Positions 29,015 to 36,671 of a stretch of DNA of 64,000 nucleotides are shown here, one piece after another. This stretch comes from Clostridiales bacterium. GTDB lineage: Bacteria > Bacillota > Clostridia > Christensenellales > Aristaeellaceae. The stretch lies in contig SFIM01000007.1 in NCBI GenBank assembly GCA_004556155.1, positions 20,924 to 84,923 on the forward strand, in the 5' to 3' direction. Every line of letters starts with the position of its first letter. The stretch's first letter is position 1. The notes under the pieces were generated by a model. It was not told the origin of the DNA and did not search any database. It saw only the letters and a program-made list of their open reading frames with translations. Both the position numbers and the translations under genes were made by a program.

Positions 29015-29968
29015 ATGAAAAAGGTATGCGCGATTGTGATGGCTTTGTGTCTGCTGCTGGCGGGGCTGTGCCCGGCTCTGGCGGAGGATAAGACCTATAG
29101 AATCGGTATCTGTCAGTTGGCTCCGCACCCGGCGCTGGATGCAGCCACCCAGGGCTTCCGCGATTTCCTGACCGAAAAGTTGGGCGACAGGGTAGTATTT
29201 GACGAGCAGAACGCGGCTGGCGAGGCTGCTACTTGCATGCAGATCATGAACTCCTTTATCTCCGAGGATGTTGACCTGATCATGGCCAACGCTACCGCTT
29301 CGCTGCAGGCGGCGCAGAGCGCTACGGGCGATATCCCGATTCTGGGCACGGCGGTGACGGATTATGGCGTGGCGCTGGATCTGACCTGCGTGGACGGCAA
29401 GACGGGGGTAAATATCTCCGGCACGTCCGACCTGGCTCCGCTGGATCAGCAGGCGGCGATGATCAAGGAGCTGTTCCCCGAAGCCAAGGAAGTCGGCCTG
29501 CTGTACTGCTCCAGCGAGGCCAACTCGGCCTACCAGATCGAAGTGATGACGCAGGAGCTGACCAAGCTGGGCTTCCGTTGCACGGAGTTTGCCTTCAGCG
29601 ATTCCAGCGACGTGACCTCCATGACCAGCACGGCCTGCCAGAACAGCGACGTGATTTATGTGCCTACTGACAACGTGGTGGCGACCTGCGCCGAAGCCAT
29701 CCGCAATGTGGCAGAGGTGGATCGCGTGCCGATCATTGCGGGCGAGGAGGGCGCGTGCGCGGGCTGCGGCGTGGCAACGCTGTCCATCAGCTACTACGAG
29801 CTGGGCCGCATCACGGGCGAAATGGCCTTTGAGGTGCTGTGCGAGGGCGTGGATATCAGCCAGATGGCCATCCGCTATGCGCCGACCACGGCCAAGAAAT
29901 ACAATGCCGAGCTGTGCGCGGCGCTGGGCCTGACCATGCCGACGGATTACGAAGCCATCGCGCAGTAA
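29015..29968 (+). CDS. ABC transporter substrate-binding protein (TrpX-like), first copy
   Basis: The 317-residue protein belongs to the ABC_sub_bind (DUF534/TrpX-like) family, binding proteins for small amino-acid-like ligands. It has a signal peptide (KKVC...LLLAGLC then PALAED), the family opening IGICQLAPHPALDAATQGF, and the mid-protein segments ATGDIPILGTAVTDY and ELFPEAKEVGLLYCSSE. Cleavage after ALA is plausible; the lipobox is not canonical because Leu precedes Cys18. It shares about 85% identity (46 differences over 317 residues by hand count) with the product at 30353. Read-through past its Tyr attenuator should express it. Tyrosine or a related aromatic ligand is inferred from the leader, not from the pocket. 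Confidence 0.9.
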   Translation: MKKVCAIVMALCLLLAGLCPALAEDKTYRIGICQLAPHPALDAATQGFRDFLTEKLGDRVVFDEQNAAGEAATCMQIMNSFISEDVDLIMANATASLQAAQSATGDIPILGTAVTDYGVALDLTCVDGKTGVNISGTSDLAPLDQQAAMIKELFPEAKEVGLLYCSSEANSAYQIEVMTQELTKLGFRCTEFAFSDSSDVTSMTSTACQNSDVIYVPTDNVVATCAEAIRNVAEVDRVPIIAGEEGACAGCGVATLSISYYELGRITGEMAFEVLCEGVDISQMAIRYAPTTAKKYNAELCAALGLTMPTDYEAIAQ

Positions 29969-29970
29969 GC

Positions 29971-29999
29971 GCGCATACATGCTTTGCATGATTATGCGC
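29971..29999 (+). other. Hairpin after the first binding-protein gene
   Basis: GCGCATA CATGC TTT GCATG AT TATGCGC forms a strong stem right after the stop codon. There is no T-run, so it more likely protects the mRNA 3' end or marks the duplication border than ends transcription. Confidence 0.55.
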
Positions 30000-30058
30000 C
30001 CAATCCGGCGCTGAAGCCGATTTCCCTGTTTTTCCATTGTATTCTATGCATAAACCGG

Positions 30059-30087
30059 TTGACAGCCGCGCCTGGCTGGATTATAAT
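30059..30087 (+). promoter_or_regulatory. Consensus promoter of the second leader/binding-protein unit
   Basis: Perfect TTGACA (30059-30064), 17 bases, perfect TATAAT (30082-30087). The bases before it, TGTTTTTCC.TTGTATTCT, match those before the first promoter. Confidence 0.92.
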
Positions 30088-30119
30088 TTGCCCATCAATC
30101 AAGCAAGGAGGACGCCACA

Positions 30120-30260
30120 ATGACTACGATCAACACCCGCAACGCGATGGCGTCCTTCCGCATGGTTGATGCTGTGCGCTTCTTTAGCGTGCTGTTTTTT
30201 TACCGCGGCTTTTATTACTATTACCGCGCTCAAAATGCACGTCTGAATCGAAGCGTCTGA
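30120..30260 (+). CDS. Phe/Tyr-rich leader peptide (46 residues)
   Basis: ATG 30120 follows AAGGAGG. The 46-codon frame ends at TGA 30258-30260. The C-terminal half carries FF at 21-22, FFY at 26-28 and FYYYY at 31-35, six Phe and five Tyr in all, so it should sense both charged tRNA-Phe and tRNA-Tyr. The end of the peptide (AQNARLNRSV) aligns with the first leader. The N-terminal halves differ, which shows that only the control codons and the RNA-pairing part are constrained. It is read as a regulatory leader peptide upstream of the second binding-protein, permease and ATPase genes. Confidence 0.88.
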   Translation: MTTINTRNAMASFRMVDAVRFFSVLFFYRGFYYYYRAQNARLNRSV

Positions 30261-30325
30261 GGTTGTTCCGGCATGGCCGGGATCAGTTCAATCAGCGGCT
30301 CCCTTTCAGACGGGGGCCGCTTTTT
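30240..30325 (+). promoter_or_regulatory. Transcription attenuator of the second unit
   Basis: CGTCTGAA (30240-30247) is complementary to TTCAGACG (30305-30312) in the terminator loop and 3' arm. A second stretch, CGTCTGA (30254-30260), overlaps the leader stop and could compete. The conserved hairpin CCGGC ATG GCCGG is at 30268-30280 and the terminator at 30295-30325. Compared with the first unit, one pair changes from U-A to C-G on both strands, a compensatory change supporting the predicted pairing. Confidence 0.8.
30295..30325 (+). terminator. Attenuator terminator, second unit
   Basis: Nine pairs (GCGGCTCCC with GGGGGCCGC, one G-U) with the loop TTTCAGAC, then five Ts, 27 bases before the binding-protein start. 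Confidence 0.88.
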
Positions 30326-30352
30326 GATAAGTATTTTAAGGAGGAAACCACA

Positions 30353-31306
30353 ATGAAAAAGGTATGCGCGATTTTGATGGCTGTCTGTCTGCTGCTGGCG
30401 GGTCTGTGCCCGGCTCTGGCGGAGGAAAAAACCTATAGCATCGGCATTTGCCAGCTGGCTCCCCATCCGGCGCTGGACGCGGCCACCAAGGGCTTCCGCG
30501 ATTTCCTGACCGAAAAGCTGGGCGATAAGGTTGTATTTAATGAAAAGAACGCGGCTGGCGAGGCTGCTACTTGCATGCAGATCATGAATACTTTCGTGGC
30601 GGATAATGTTGACCTGATCATGGCCAACGCTACCGGCGCGCTGCAGGCGGCGCAGAGCGCTACGGGCGATATCCCGATTCTGGGCACGGCGGTGACGGAT
30701 TACGGCGTGGCGCTGGATCTGACCTGTGTGGACGGCAAGACGGGTACCAACATCTCCGGTACCTCCGATCTGGCCCCGCTGGATCAGCAGGCGGCGATGA
30801 TCAAGGAGCTGTTCCCTGAAGCCAAGGAAGTTGGCCTGCTCTACTGCTCCAGTGAAGCCAACTCGGCCTACCAGATTGAAGTGATGACGCAGGAGCTGAC
30901 CAAGCTGGGCTTCCACTGCACGGAGTTCGCCTTCAGCGATTCCAGCGACGTGGCGTCCATGACCAGCACGGCCTGCCAGACCAGCGACGTCATTTATGTG
31001 CCCACCGATAACACCGCTGCCAGCTGCACCGAGGCCATCCGCAACGTGGTGGAAGTGGAAAAGGTACCCGTGGTTGCGGGCGAGGAAGGCATCTGCTCCG
31101 GCTGCGGCGTGACCACGCTGTCCATCAGCTACTACGAGCTGGGCCGCATCACGGGCGAAATGGCCTTTGAAGTGCTGACCCAGGGCGCGGATATCAGCCA
31201 GATGGCCATCCGCTACGCGCCGACCACCACCAAGGAATTCAACGCCGAAATGTGTGAGATCCTGGGTGTGAACGTGCCTGCCGACTACGTGGCGATCGCC
31301 AAGTAA
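30353..31306 (+). CDS. ABC transporter substrate-binding protein (TrpX-like), second copy
   Basis: The 317-residue paralogue of the product at 29015 arose by tandem duplication of the whole promoter-leader-gene unit. Differences are spread over the protein, with clusters around residues 70-80, 225-235 and the C-terminal 25 residues, while the central ligand-domain segments are identical. The signal peptide is the same type. ATG 30353 has an AAGGAGG site. It is followed 77 bases later by the permease gene, so this copy heads the transporter operon. Different control codons in its leader suggest, without proof, a ligand preference shifted toward phenylalanine. Confidence 0.9.
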   Translation: MKKVCAILMAVCLLLAGLCPALAEEKTYSIGICQLAPHPALDAATKGFRDFLTEKLGDKVVFNEKNAAGEAATCMQIMNTFVADNVDLIMANATGALQAAQSATGDIPILGTAVTDYGVALDLTCVDGKTGTNISGTSDLAPLDQQAAMIKELFPEAKEVGLLYCSSEANSAYQIEVMTQELTKLGFHCTEFAFSDSSDVASMTSTACQTSDVIYVPTDNTAASCTEAIRNVVEVEKVPVVAGEEGICSGCGVTTLSISYYELGRITGEMAFEVLTQGADISQMAIRYAPTTTKEFNAEMCEILGVNVPADYVAIAK

Positions 31307-31383
31307 AAACCAAAAGAACATTTTAGAGTACGGGAAGGAAGGGCTTGCGCCCTTCCTTCCCCACCGTGCTGTGTGGAGGAAAC

Positions 31384-32310
31384 ATGAATCTATCATCGCT
31401 GCTGAGCGCCATGCCAGGCGCAATTGCTCAGGGACTGATCTGGGGTATCATGGCCATAGGCGTATACATCACCTACAAGGTGCTGGACGTGGCTGATTTG
31501 ACAGTGGACGGCACCATGGCCACGGGCGGCGTGGTATGCGTGGCGCTGATGGTAAACGGCGTGCCGCTGTGGGTGGCTCTCCTGTGCGCGGTGCTTGCGG
31601 GCATGCTGGCCGGGCTTTTGACAGGCGTTTTTCATACCTTTATGGGTATTCCCGCCATCCTTTCCGGCATCCTGACGCAGTTCTCTCTTTATTCCATTAA
31701 CCTGTGGATCATGGGCTTTAAGTCCAACATGGCCATCAACGTGACCCGCTATCATCTGCTGGTCAGCGGCCGCAATGTGAAAAAGCTGGCTTTCTCCAAC
31801 CCCATCTTTGTGGTGGCGGTGGCGATTGTGCTGCTGATTCTGGTGCTGTACTGGTTCTTTGGTACCGAGCGGGGCTGCGCCCTGCGCGCCACCGGCGCGA
31901 ACCCTGCCATGGCACGCGCCATGGGCATCAACACCGCCCGCAGCAAGATCCTGGGTCTGATGATCAGCAACGGCATCGTGGCGCTGTCCTCGGCGCTGTT
32001 CACCCAGTATCAGGGCGCAGCGGATGTGAACATGGGCCGCGGCGCGATCGTGATCGGCCTGGCCGCCGTGATTATCAGCGAGGTGGCCTTCAGCGCGATT
32101 TTCCATAATTTCGGCTTTAAGCTGCTGGGCGTGGCGCTGGGCGCGGTGATCTACTACATGGTCATTCAGGTGGTGCTGTGGCTGAAGCTCAACCCGCTGA
32201 TGCTCAAGCTGTTCTCCGCCATGGTGGTGGCGCTGTTCCTGGCCATCCCGTACTGGAAGGAAAAGCTGGCCGCGCACGTAAGTCGGAAGGGAGGCAGCAA
32301 GCATGCTTGA
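31384..32310 (+). CDS. ABC transporter permease (BPD_transp_2, TrpY-like)
   Basis: The 308-residue membrane protein has about eight hydrophobic segments and the branched-chain amino-acid/sugar permease family pattern. This includes VADLTVDGTMATGGV near the N-terminus and the cytoplasmic loop GTERGCALRATGANPAMARAMGI, which contacts the ATPase. The ATG at 31384 was chosen for its GTGGAGG site. It is the only permease of the system, so it probably works as a homodimer. The stop overlaps the ATPase start by eight bases. Confidence 0.92.
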   Translation: MNLSSLLSAMPGAIAQGLIWGIMAIGVYITYKVLDVADLTVDGTMATGGVVCVALMVNGVPLWVALLCAVLAGMLAGLLTGVFHTFMGIPAILSGILTQFSLYSINLWIMGFKSNMAINVTRYHLLVSGRNVKKLAFSNPIFVVAVAIVLLILVLYWFFGTERGCALRATGANPAMARAMGINTARSKILGLMISNGIVALSSALFTQYQGAADVNMGRGAIVIGLAAVIISEVAFSAIFHNFGFKLLGVALGAVIYYMVIQVVLWLKLNPLMLKLFSAMVVALFLAIPYWKEKLAAHVSRKGGSKHA

Positions 32311-33097
32311 TCTGATTAACGTCCGAAAAACTTTTAATCCCCGCACGGTCAACGAGCGCGTGGCGCTGGACCATATCAATCTGCACCTCAATGACGGTGA
32401 TTTTGTCACCATCATCGGTGGCAACGGCGCGGGCAAATCCACCATTCTCAATGCCATCGCGGGCGTATGGCCGGTGGACGAGGGCAGTATCATCATCGAT
32501 GGCAACGACGTGACCAACCTGCCTGAGCATCGCCGCGCGGCCTTCCTGGGGCGCGTATTCCAGGATCCCATGACGGGCACGGCGGCCTCCATGCAGATTG
32601 AAGAAAACCTGGCTTTAGCCAGACGCCGAGGCGAGCGCCGCACCCTGCGCCTGGGCATCACCCGCGCCGAGCGCGAGGAGTATCGCGAGCGGCTCAAGAC
32701 CCTGGGTCTGGGCTTGGAGGATCGCATGACCGCCAAGGTGGGGCTGCTGTCGGGCGGCCAGCGTCAGGCACTGACGCTGCTGATGGCCACGCTGAAAAAG
32801 CCAAAGCTGCTGCTGCTGGACGAGCACACGGCGGCGCTGGATCCGCACACGGCGGCTAAGGTGCTGCAATTGTCTGATCAGATTGTGCGCGAAAACGGCC
32901 TGATGACTATGATGGTCACGCACAACATGCGCGATGCGATTGCCTATGGCAACCGGCTGATCATGATGCACGCGGGCAATATCATCCTGGATATCAGCGG
33001 CGAAGACAAGAAAAAGCTGACCGTGCCCGATTTGATGGAAGCCTTTGCCCGCGCCAGCGGCGGTGAGTTCAACAGCGACCGCGCCCTGCTGGGCTAA
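32303..33097 (+). CDS. ABC transporter ATP-binding protein (TrpZ-like)
   Basis: The 264-residue ATPase has Walker A GGNGAGKS (residues 39-46), the signature LSGGQRQ near 149, Walker B LLLLDEH near 170-176 and the H-loop in VTHNMRD. It energises import by the preceding permease, whose reading frame it overlaps. It resembles the ATPases of TrpXYZ-type importers. A strong terminator lies 42 bases after its stop, so the unit from the second promoter is a three-gene transcript. Confidence 0.92.
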   Translation: MLDLINVRKTFNPRTVNERVALDHINLHLNDGDFVTIIGGNGAGKSTILNAIAGVWPVDEGSIIIDGNDVTNLPEHRRAAFLGRVFQDPMTGTAASMQIEENLALARRRGERRTLRLGITRAEREEYRERLKTLGLGLEDRMTAKVGLLSGGQRQALTLLMATLKKPKLLLLDEHTAALDPHTAAKVLQLSDQIVRENGLMTMMVTHNMRDAIAYGNRLIMMHAGNIILDISGEDKKKLTVPDLMEAFARASGGEFNSDRALLG

Positions 33098-33138
33098 GAG
33101 TAACGGGATTTCCATTTATAAAAAGCTAAACATTATTT

Positions 33139-33175
33139 GCAGCGCCGGCGGAGCTTGCTCCCCGGCGCTGCTTTT
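33139..33175 (+). terminator. Intrinsic terminator of the aromatic importer operon
   Basis: GCAGCGCCGG pairs with CCGGCGCTGC, with a further GAGC/GCTC inner stem, followed by TTTT. Confidence 0.85.
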
Positions 33176-33210
33176 GGCGAAGAGGGGACGGGAACAGGGG
33201 ACGGGGGAAC

Positions 33211-33237
33211 GTTACTTTCTTCAGTGAAGAAAGTAAC
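33211..33237. repeat. Perfect 12-bp inverted repeat
   Basis: GTTACTTTCTTC AGT GAAGAAAGTAAC, followed by AAAGAA. The arm resembles the GATTCTTTCTTG/CAAGGAAAGAATC arms around 36618-36742, which are also followed by AAAGAA. Confidence 0.7.
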
Positions 33238-33507
33238 AAAGAACCGGTGTGCGATGTAAAATTACTGGTTTTAAGTTGGGAGTGGCCCTGGCCACCTGCT
33301 GCCCTCCCGTGGCAGGAAAAATTCTCGTGTCCGGATCGGCGCAAGCGCCATCCGTCCCCTTGAATATTTCCCCTTCGGTCTGGCTTCGCCAGCCCTGCGC
33401 TGATCTGCGATCAGCGTGCCACGGGACATGATTGGGTGCAGGAATCAAGCGTGACGGGTAGCAATAGTTGAGCAGAGCAGCCAAGTTTCTTGCATAGTGC
33501 ATAACTA

Positions 33508-33570
33508 TAAAAGCCTTCTCCCAAACGGGAGAAGGTGTCGAACGAATAGCGAGACGGATGAGAGGGATGT
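33508..33570 (-). repeat. Dispersed terminator-bearing repeat, copy C
   Basis: CCTTCTCCC and GGGAGAAGG form the hairpin (33514-33535), with GCGAGACGGATGAGAGGGAT alongside. The layout is that of copy B at 11068-11130. On the minus strand the hairpin is followed by CTTTTATAG, a weak terminator tail. Confidence 0.7.
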
Positions 33571-33588
33571 GGCAGTTTTCGTATGCTG

Positions 33589-33647
33589 AAAATTGCGTGC
33601 CCTCAGCCGCCTGTGGCGGCGTTATGACTCAAGAAAGTACCGTATCC
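33589..33647 (-). repeat. Inverted-copy intergenic repeat, left of uvrA
   Basis: Read on the minus strand it contains GGATACGGTACTTTCTTG, a CATAACGCCGCC block, AGGCGGCTGAGGGC and CGCAATTTT. The same blocks in the same order occur on the plus strand at 36604-36671, on the other side of uvrA. Confidence 0.75.
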
Positions 33648-33679
33648 TCTACGAATTGAAAACTCTCCACAGTTTGCCA

Positions 33680-33708
33680 TTGCTAAATGCGAACATATGT
33701 GCTATAAT
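33680..33708 (+). promoter_or_regulatory. Promoter of uvrA
   Basis: TTGCTA (33680-33685), 17 bases, TATAAT (33703-33708). Confidence 0.8.
33690..33703 (+). promoter_or_regulatory. Candidate LexA (SOS) operator in the uvrA promoter
   Basis: CGAAC ATAT GTGCT has a perfect left half of the Gram-positive LexA box (CGAAC-N4-GTTCG) and the first two bases of the right half. It lies exactly between the -35 and -10 hexamers, where LexA would block polymerase. Confidence 0.5.
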
Positions 33709-33743
33709 TGCACCCGTTCATCAGCAACAGCGGAGGTTCTTCC

Positions 33744-36572
33744 ATGCACGATTCCATCATCGTAAAGGGTGCGCGCGAGCACAACCTGAAAAACGTCAGC
33801 GTTACCTTGCCGCGCAACCGCATGATCGTCTTTACCGGCCTGTCCGGCTCTGGCAAGAGCAGCCTGGCCTTTGATACCATATACGCCGAGGGGCAACGCC
33901 GCTATGTGGAAAGCATGTCGTCCTACGCCCGGCAGTTTTTGGGGCAGATGGATAAGCCTGACGTCGATTTGATTGAGGGTCTGTCCCCGGCCATTTCCAT
34001 TGATCAGAAAACCACCGCCCGCAACCCGCGCTCCACCGTGGGCACTGTGACGGAGATTCATGATTACCTGCGCCTGCTGTATGCCCGCGCAGGCACGCCG
34101 CATTGCCCCGTGTGCGGGCGCGAAATCCGCCAGCAGAGCGTGGATGAGATGGTGGCCGCCGTGCTGGCGCTGCCCGAGGGCACCAAGATCCAGCTGCTCT
34201 CGCCCATCGTGCGTACCCGCAAGGGCGAGCATACCAAGCTGCTGGAGCAGGCGCTCAAGGACGGCTTTCTGCGCGTGCGCATCGACGGCGAAATGTACGA
34301 GCTGGACGAAACGCCCAAGCTGGATAAGCAGAAAAAGCACACCATCGAGATCGTGGTGGATCGCCTGGTGGTGCGTCCCAATATCCGCCAGCGCCTGACC
34401 GACAGCCTGGAAACGGCGCTTAAGCAAAGCGGCGGGCTCGTCACCGTGCAGCAGATCGAAAGCGGCGAGGAGACACAGTTTTCTCAGAATTACGCCTGCC
34501 CGGACTGCGGCGTAAACATTGAGGAGCTGACCCCGCGCATGTTCTCCTTCAACAATCCCTATGGCGCGTGCCCCACCTGCGCGGGCCTGGGCACGCTGAT
34601 GAAAATCAGCCCCGATCTGTGCATTCCCGATCGCGATAAATCCCTCAATGAGGGGGCAATCAGCTGCATGGGCTGGGGCGATTCGGGCACTGCTGGCTCC
34701 ATGGCCAATAACCTGCTCAGTTCCCTGGCTGCGCATTACGGCTTTTCTATGGATACCCCCGTGCGCGAGCTGCCCAAGAAGATCATGGATATCCTGCTCT
34801 ATGGTACGAAGGGCGAGAAAATCGCCGTTAATTATGAGAGCATCAACGGCAGCGGCAAGTATATGACGGCCTTTGAAGGCGTGGTGAACGCGCTGGAGCG
34901 CCGCTATCGGGATACCGGCAGCGACGCGATGAAGGCCGCCTATGAGGAATACATGAGCAATGAGACCTGCCCCGACTGCGGCGGCAAGCGCCTGAAAAAG
35001 GAAGCGCTGGCCGTCACCGTGGGCGGCAAGAACATTGCCGAGGTATCCGAAATGAACATCCGCGCCGCGCGGGCGTTCCTGGCAGGGCTTCAGCTGAATC
35101 CCACGCAGACCATGATCGCCGCGCCCATCCTGAAGGAAATCGACGCGCGGCTGAGCTTCCTGTGCGATGTGGGGCTGGATTATCTGACCCTGTCCCGCGG
35201 CGCGGCCACGCTGTCGGGCGGCGAAGCGCAGCGCATTCGCCTGGCTACGCAGATTGGCAGCGGCCTGGTGGGCGTGCTCTACATTCTGGACGAGCCCAGC
35301 ATCGGCCTGCATCAGCGTGATAACGCGCGCTTGCTGGCCACGCTGCGCCATTTGCGCGATCTGGGCAACACGCTGATTGTGGTGGAGCATGATGAGGAAA
35401 CCCTGCGCTCGGCGGACTATGTGGTAGACATCGGGCCGGGTGCGGGTGAACATGGCGGCAACATTGTGGCCTGCGGCACGGTGGAGGAAATTATGAACAC
35501 CCCTGGCTCCATCACTGGCGATTATCTGGCTGGCCGCCGCAGCATTCCCATCCCGGCGCAGCGGCGCGCACCCAAGGGCTTTTTGACCGTGCATGGCGCG
35601 CGGGAGCATAACCTGAAAAACATCGACGTGGCCTTCCCGCTGGGCGTGCTGTGCTGCGTCAGCGGCGTATCGGGCAGCGGCAAATCCAGCCTGGTCAACG
35701 CCATCGTGCATAAAACGCTGGCGCGCGATCTGAACCGCGCCCGCACCAAGCCTGGCGACTGCGACGGCATCGAGGGGATCGAGCAGCTGGACAAGATCAT
35801 CTGCATTGATCAAAGCCCCATCGGCCGCACGCCGCGCAGCAATCCCGCCACCTATACGGGCCTGTTTGACCTGATTCGCCGCGTATTTGCCCAGACCAAC
35901 GAGGCCAAGGTGCGCGGCTACAAGGAAAACCGCTTCTCTTTCAACGTAAAGGGTGGTCGCTGCGAAGCTTGCAGCGGCGACGGCCTGCTCAAGATTGAAA
36001 TGCACTTTATGCCCGACCTGTACGTGCCCTGCGAGGTGTGCGGCGGCAAGCGCTACAATCACGAAACCCTGCAGGTAAAATATCGCGGCTACAGCATCGC
36101 CGACGTGCTGGATATGACGGTGGAAAAGGCCATGGAGGTATTCGAGGCGCATCCGCAGATCATGACCAAGCTGCGCACGCTGATGGATGTGGGCTTGGGC
36201 TATATGCGCCTGGGGCAGAGCAGCACTACGCTGTCGGGCGGCGAGGCGCAGCGCATCAAGCTGGCTACCGAGCTGAGCCGCCGTGCTACGGGTCGCACGA
36301 TGATCCTGCTGGACGAGCCGACTACCGGCCTGCATGTGGATGATGTTTCGCGTCTGGTGCGCGTGCTGCAGCAGCTGACCGACGCGGGCAACAGCGTACT
36401 GGTGATTGAGCATAATCTGGATGTGCTCAAGGTAGCGGATTATCTGATTGATCTGGGCCCTGAGGGCGGCGACAAGGGCGGCGAGGTGGTTGCCTGCGGC
36501 ACGCCCGAGCAGGTGGCCGCCTGCGCAAGCAGCTATACTGGGCAATTCCTGCGCACGGTGGGGATTAAGTGA
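33744..36572 (+). CDS. uvrA: Excinuclease ABC subunit A
   Basis: The 942-residue UvrA is the damage-sensing ATPase of nucleotide excision repair. It shows two ABC modules: Walker A GLSGSGKSS near residue 32 and GVSGSGKSS near 640, with signatures LSGGEAQRIRLATQIG near 490 and LSGGEAQRIKLATELS near 830. Zinc-finger cysteine pairs lie at CPVCG, CPDCG/CPTCAG and CEACSGDG/CEVCGG. The ATG at 33744 was preferred over an upstream in-frame ATG because GGAGG lies seven bases before it and homology starts there (IIVKGAREHNLKN). uvrB is not adjacent, unlike in Bacillus. The gene is flanked by inverted repeat copies. Confidence 0.96.
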   Translation: MHDSIIVKGAREHNLKNVSVTLPRNRMIVFTGLSGSGKSSLAFDTIYAEGQRRYVESMSSYARQFLGQMDKPDVDLIEGLSPAISIDQKTTARNPRSTVGTVTEIHDYLRLLYARAGTPHCPVCGREIRQQSVDEMVAAVLALPEGTKIQLLSPIVRTRKGEHTKLLEQALKDGFLRVRIDGEMYELDETPKLDKQKKHTIEIVVDRLVVRPNIRQRLTDSLETALKQSGGLVTVQQIESGEETQFSQNYACPDCGVNIEELTPRMFSFNNPYGACPTCAGLGTLMKISPDLCIPDRDKSLNEGAISCMGWGDSGTAGSMANNLLSSLAAHYGFSMDTPVRELPKKIMDILLYGTKGEKIAVNYESINGSGKYMTAFEGVVNALERRYRDTGSDAMKAAYEEYMSNETCPDCGGKRLKKEALAVTVGGKNIAEVSEMNIRAARAFLAGLQLNPTQTMIAAPILKEIDARLSFLCDVGLDYLTLSRGAATLSGGEAQRIRLATQIGSGLVGVLYILDEPSIGLHQRDNARLLATLRHLRDLGNTLIVVEHDEETLRSADYVVDIGPGAGEHGGNIVACGTVEEIMNTPGSITGDYLAGRRSIPIPAQRRAPKGFLTVHGAREHNLKNIDVAFPLGVLCCVSGVSGSGKSSLVNAIVHKTLARDLNRARTKPGDCDGIEGIEQLDKIICIDQSPIGRTPRSNPATYTGLFDLIRRVFAQTNEAKVRGYKENRFSFNVKGGRCEACSGDGLLKIEMHFMPDLYVPCEVCGGKRYNHETLQVKYRGYSIADVLDMTVEKAMEVFEAHPQIMTKLRTLMDVGLGYMRLGQSSTTLSGGEAQRIKLATELSRRATGRTMILLDEPTTGLHVDDVSRLVRVLQQLTDAGNSVLVIEHNLDVLKVADYLIDLGPEGGDKGGEVVACGTPEQVAACASSYTGQFLRTVGIK

Positions 36573-36603
36573 GCGCGCGGTAAAGGGAGCCGGCGGGGGA
36601 CGG

Positions 36604-36671
36604 GGATACGAGGGTACGATTCTTTCTTGGAGCCATAGCGCCGCCGCAGGCGGCTGAGGGCGCGCAATTTT
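36604..36671 (+). repeat. Inverted-copy intergenic repeat, right of uvrA
   Basis: It contains GGATACGAGGGTACGATTC, TTTCTTGGAGCCATAGCG, CCGCCGCAGGCGGCTGAGGG and CGCGCAATTTT, the counterpart of 33589-33647. Arms GATTCTTTCTTG (36618-36629) and CAAGGAAAGAATC (36730-36742) could fold the following 110 bases into a larger hairpin. Confidence 0.75.

Larger units (their letters stand above)
33176..33588. other. Gene-free region with several inverted repeats
   Basis: No convincing gene is present. It holds a perfect 12-bp inverted repeat GTTACTTTCTTC/GAAGAAAGTAAC (33211-33237), small palindromes such as CTGATC TGC GATCAG and CTGGC TTC GCCAG, and the repeat copy at 33508-33570. A short minus-strand frame here has no ribosome-binding site and no similarity to a known family. 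Confidence 0.6.

Noticed and set aside
33249..33502. Short frames between the importer operon and uvrA
   Set aside because: Region consists of small palindromes and repeats; frames have no ribosome-binding site and no similarity.
33702..36545. Long minus-strand frame opposite uvrA
   Set aside because: Shadow of uvrA in a GC-rich genome; no ribosome-binding site and no recognised domain.
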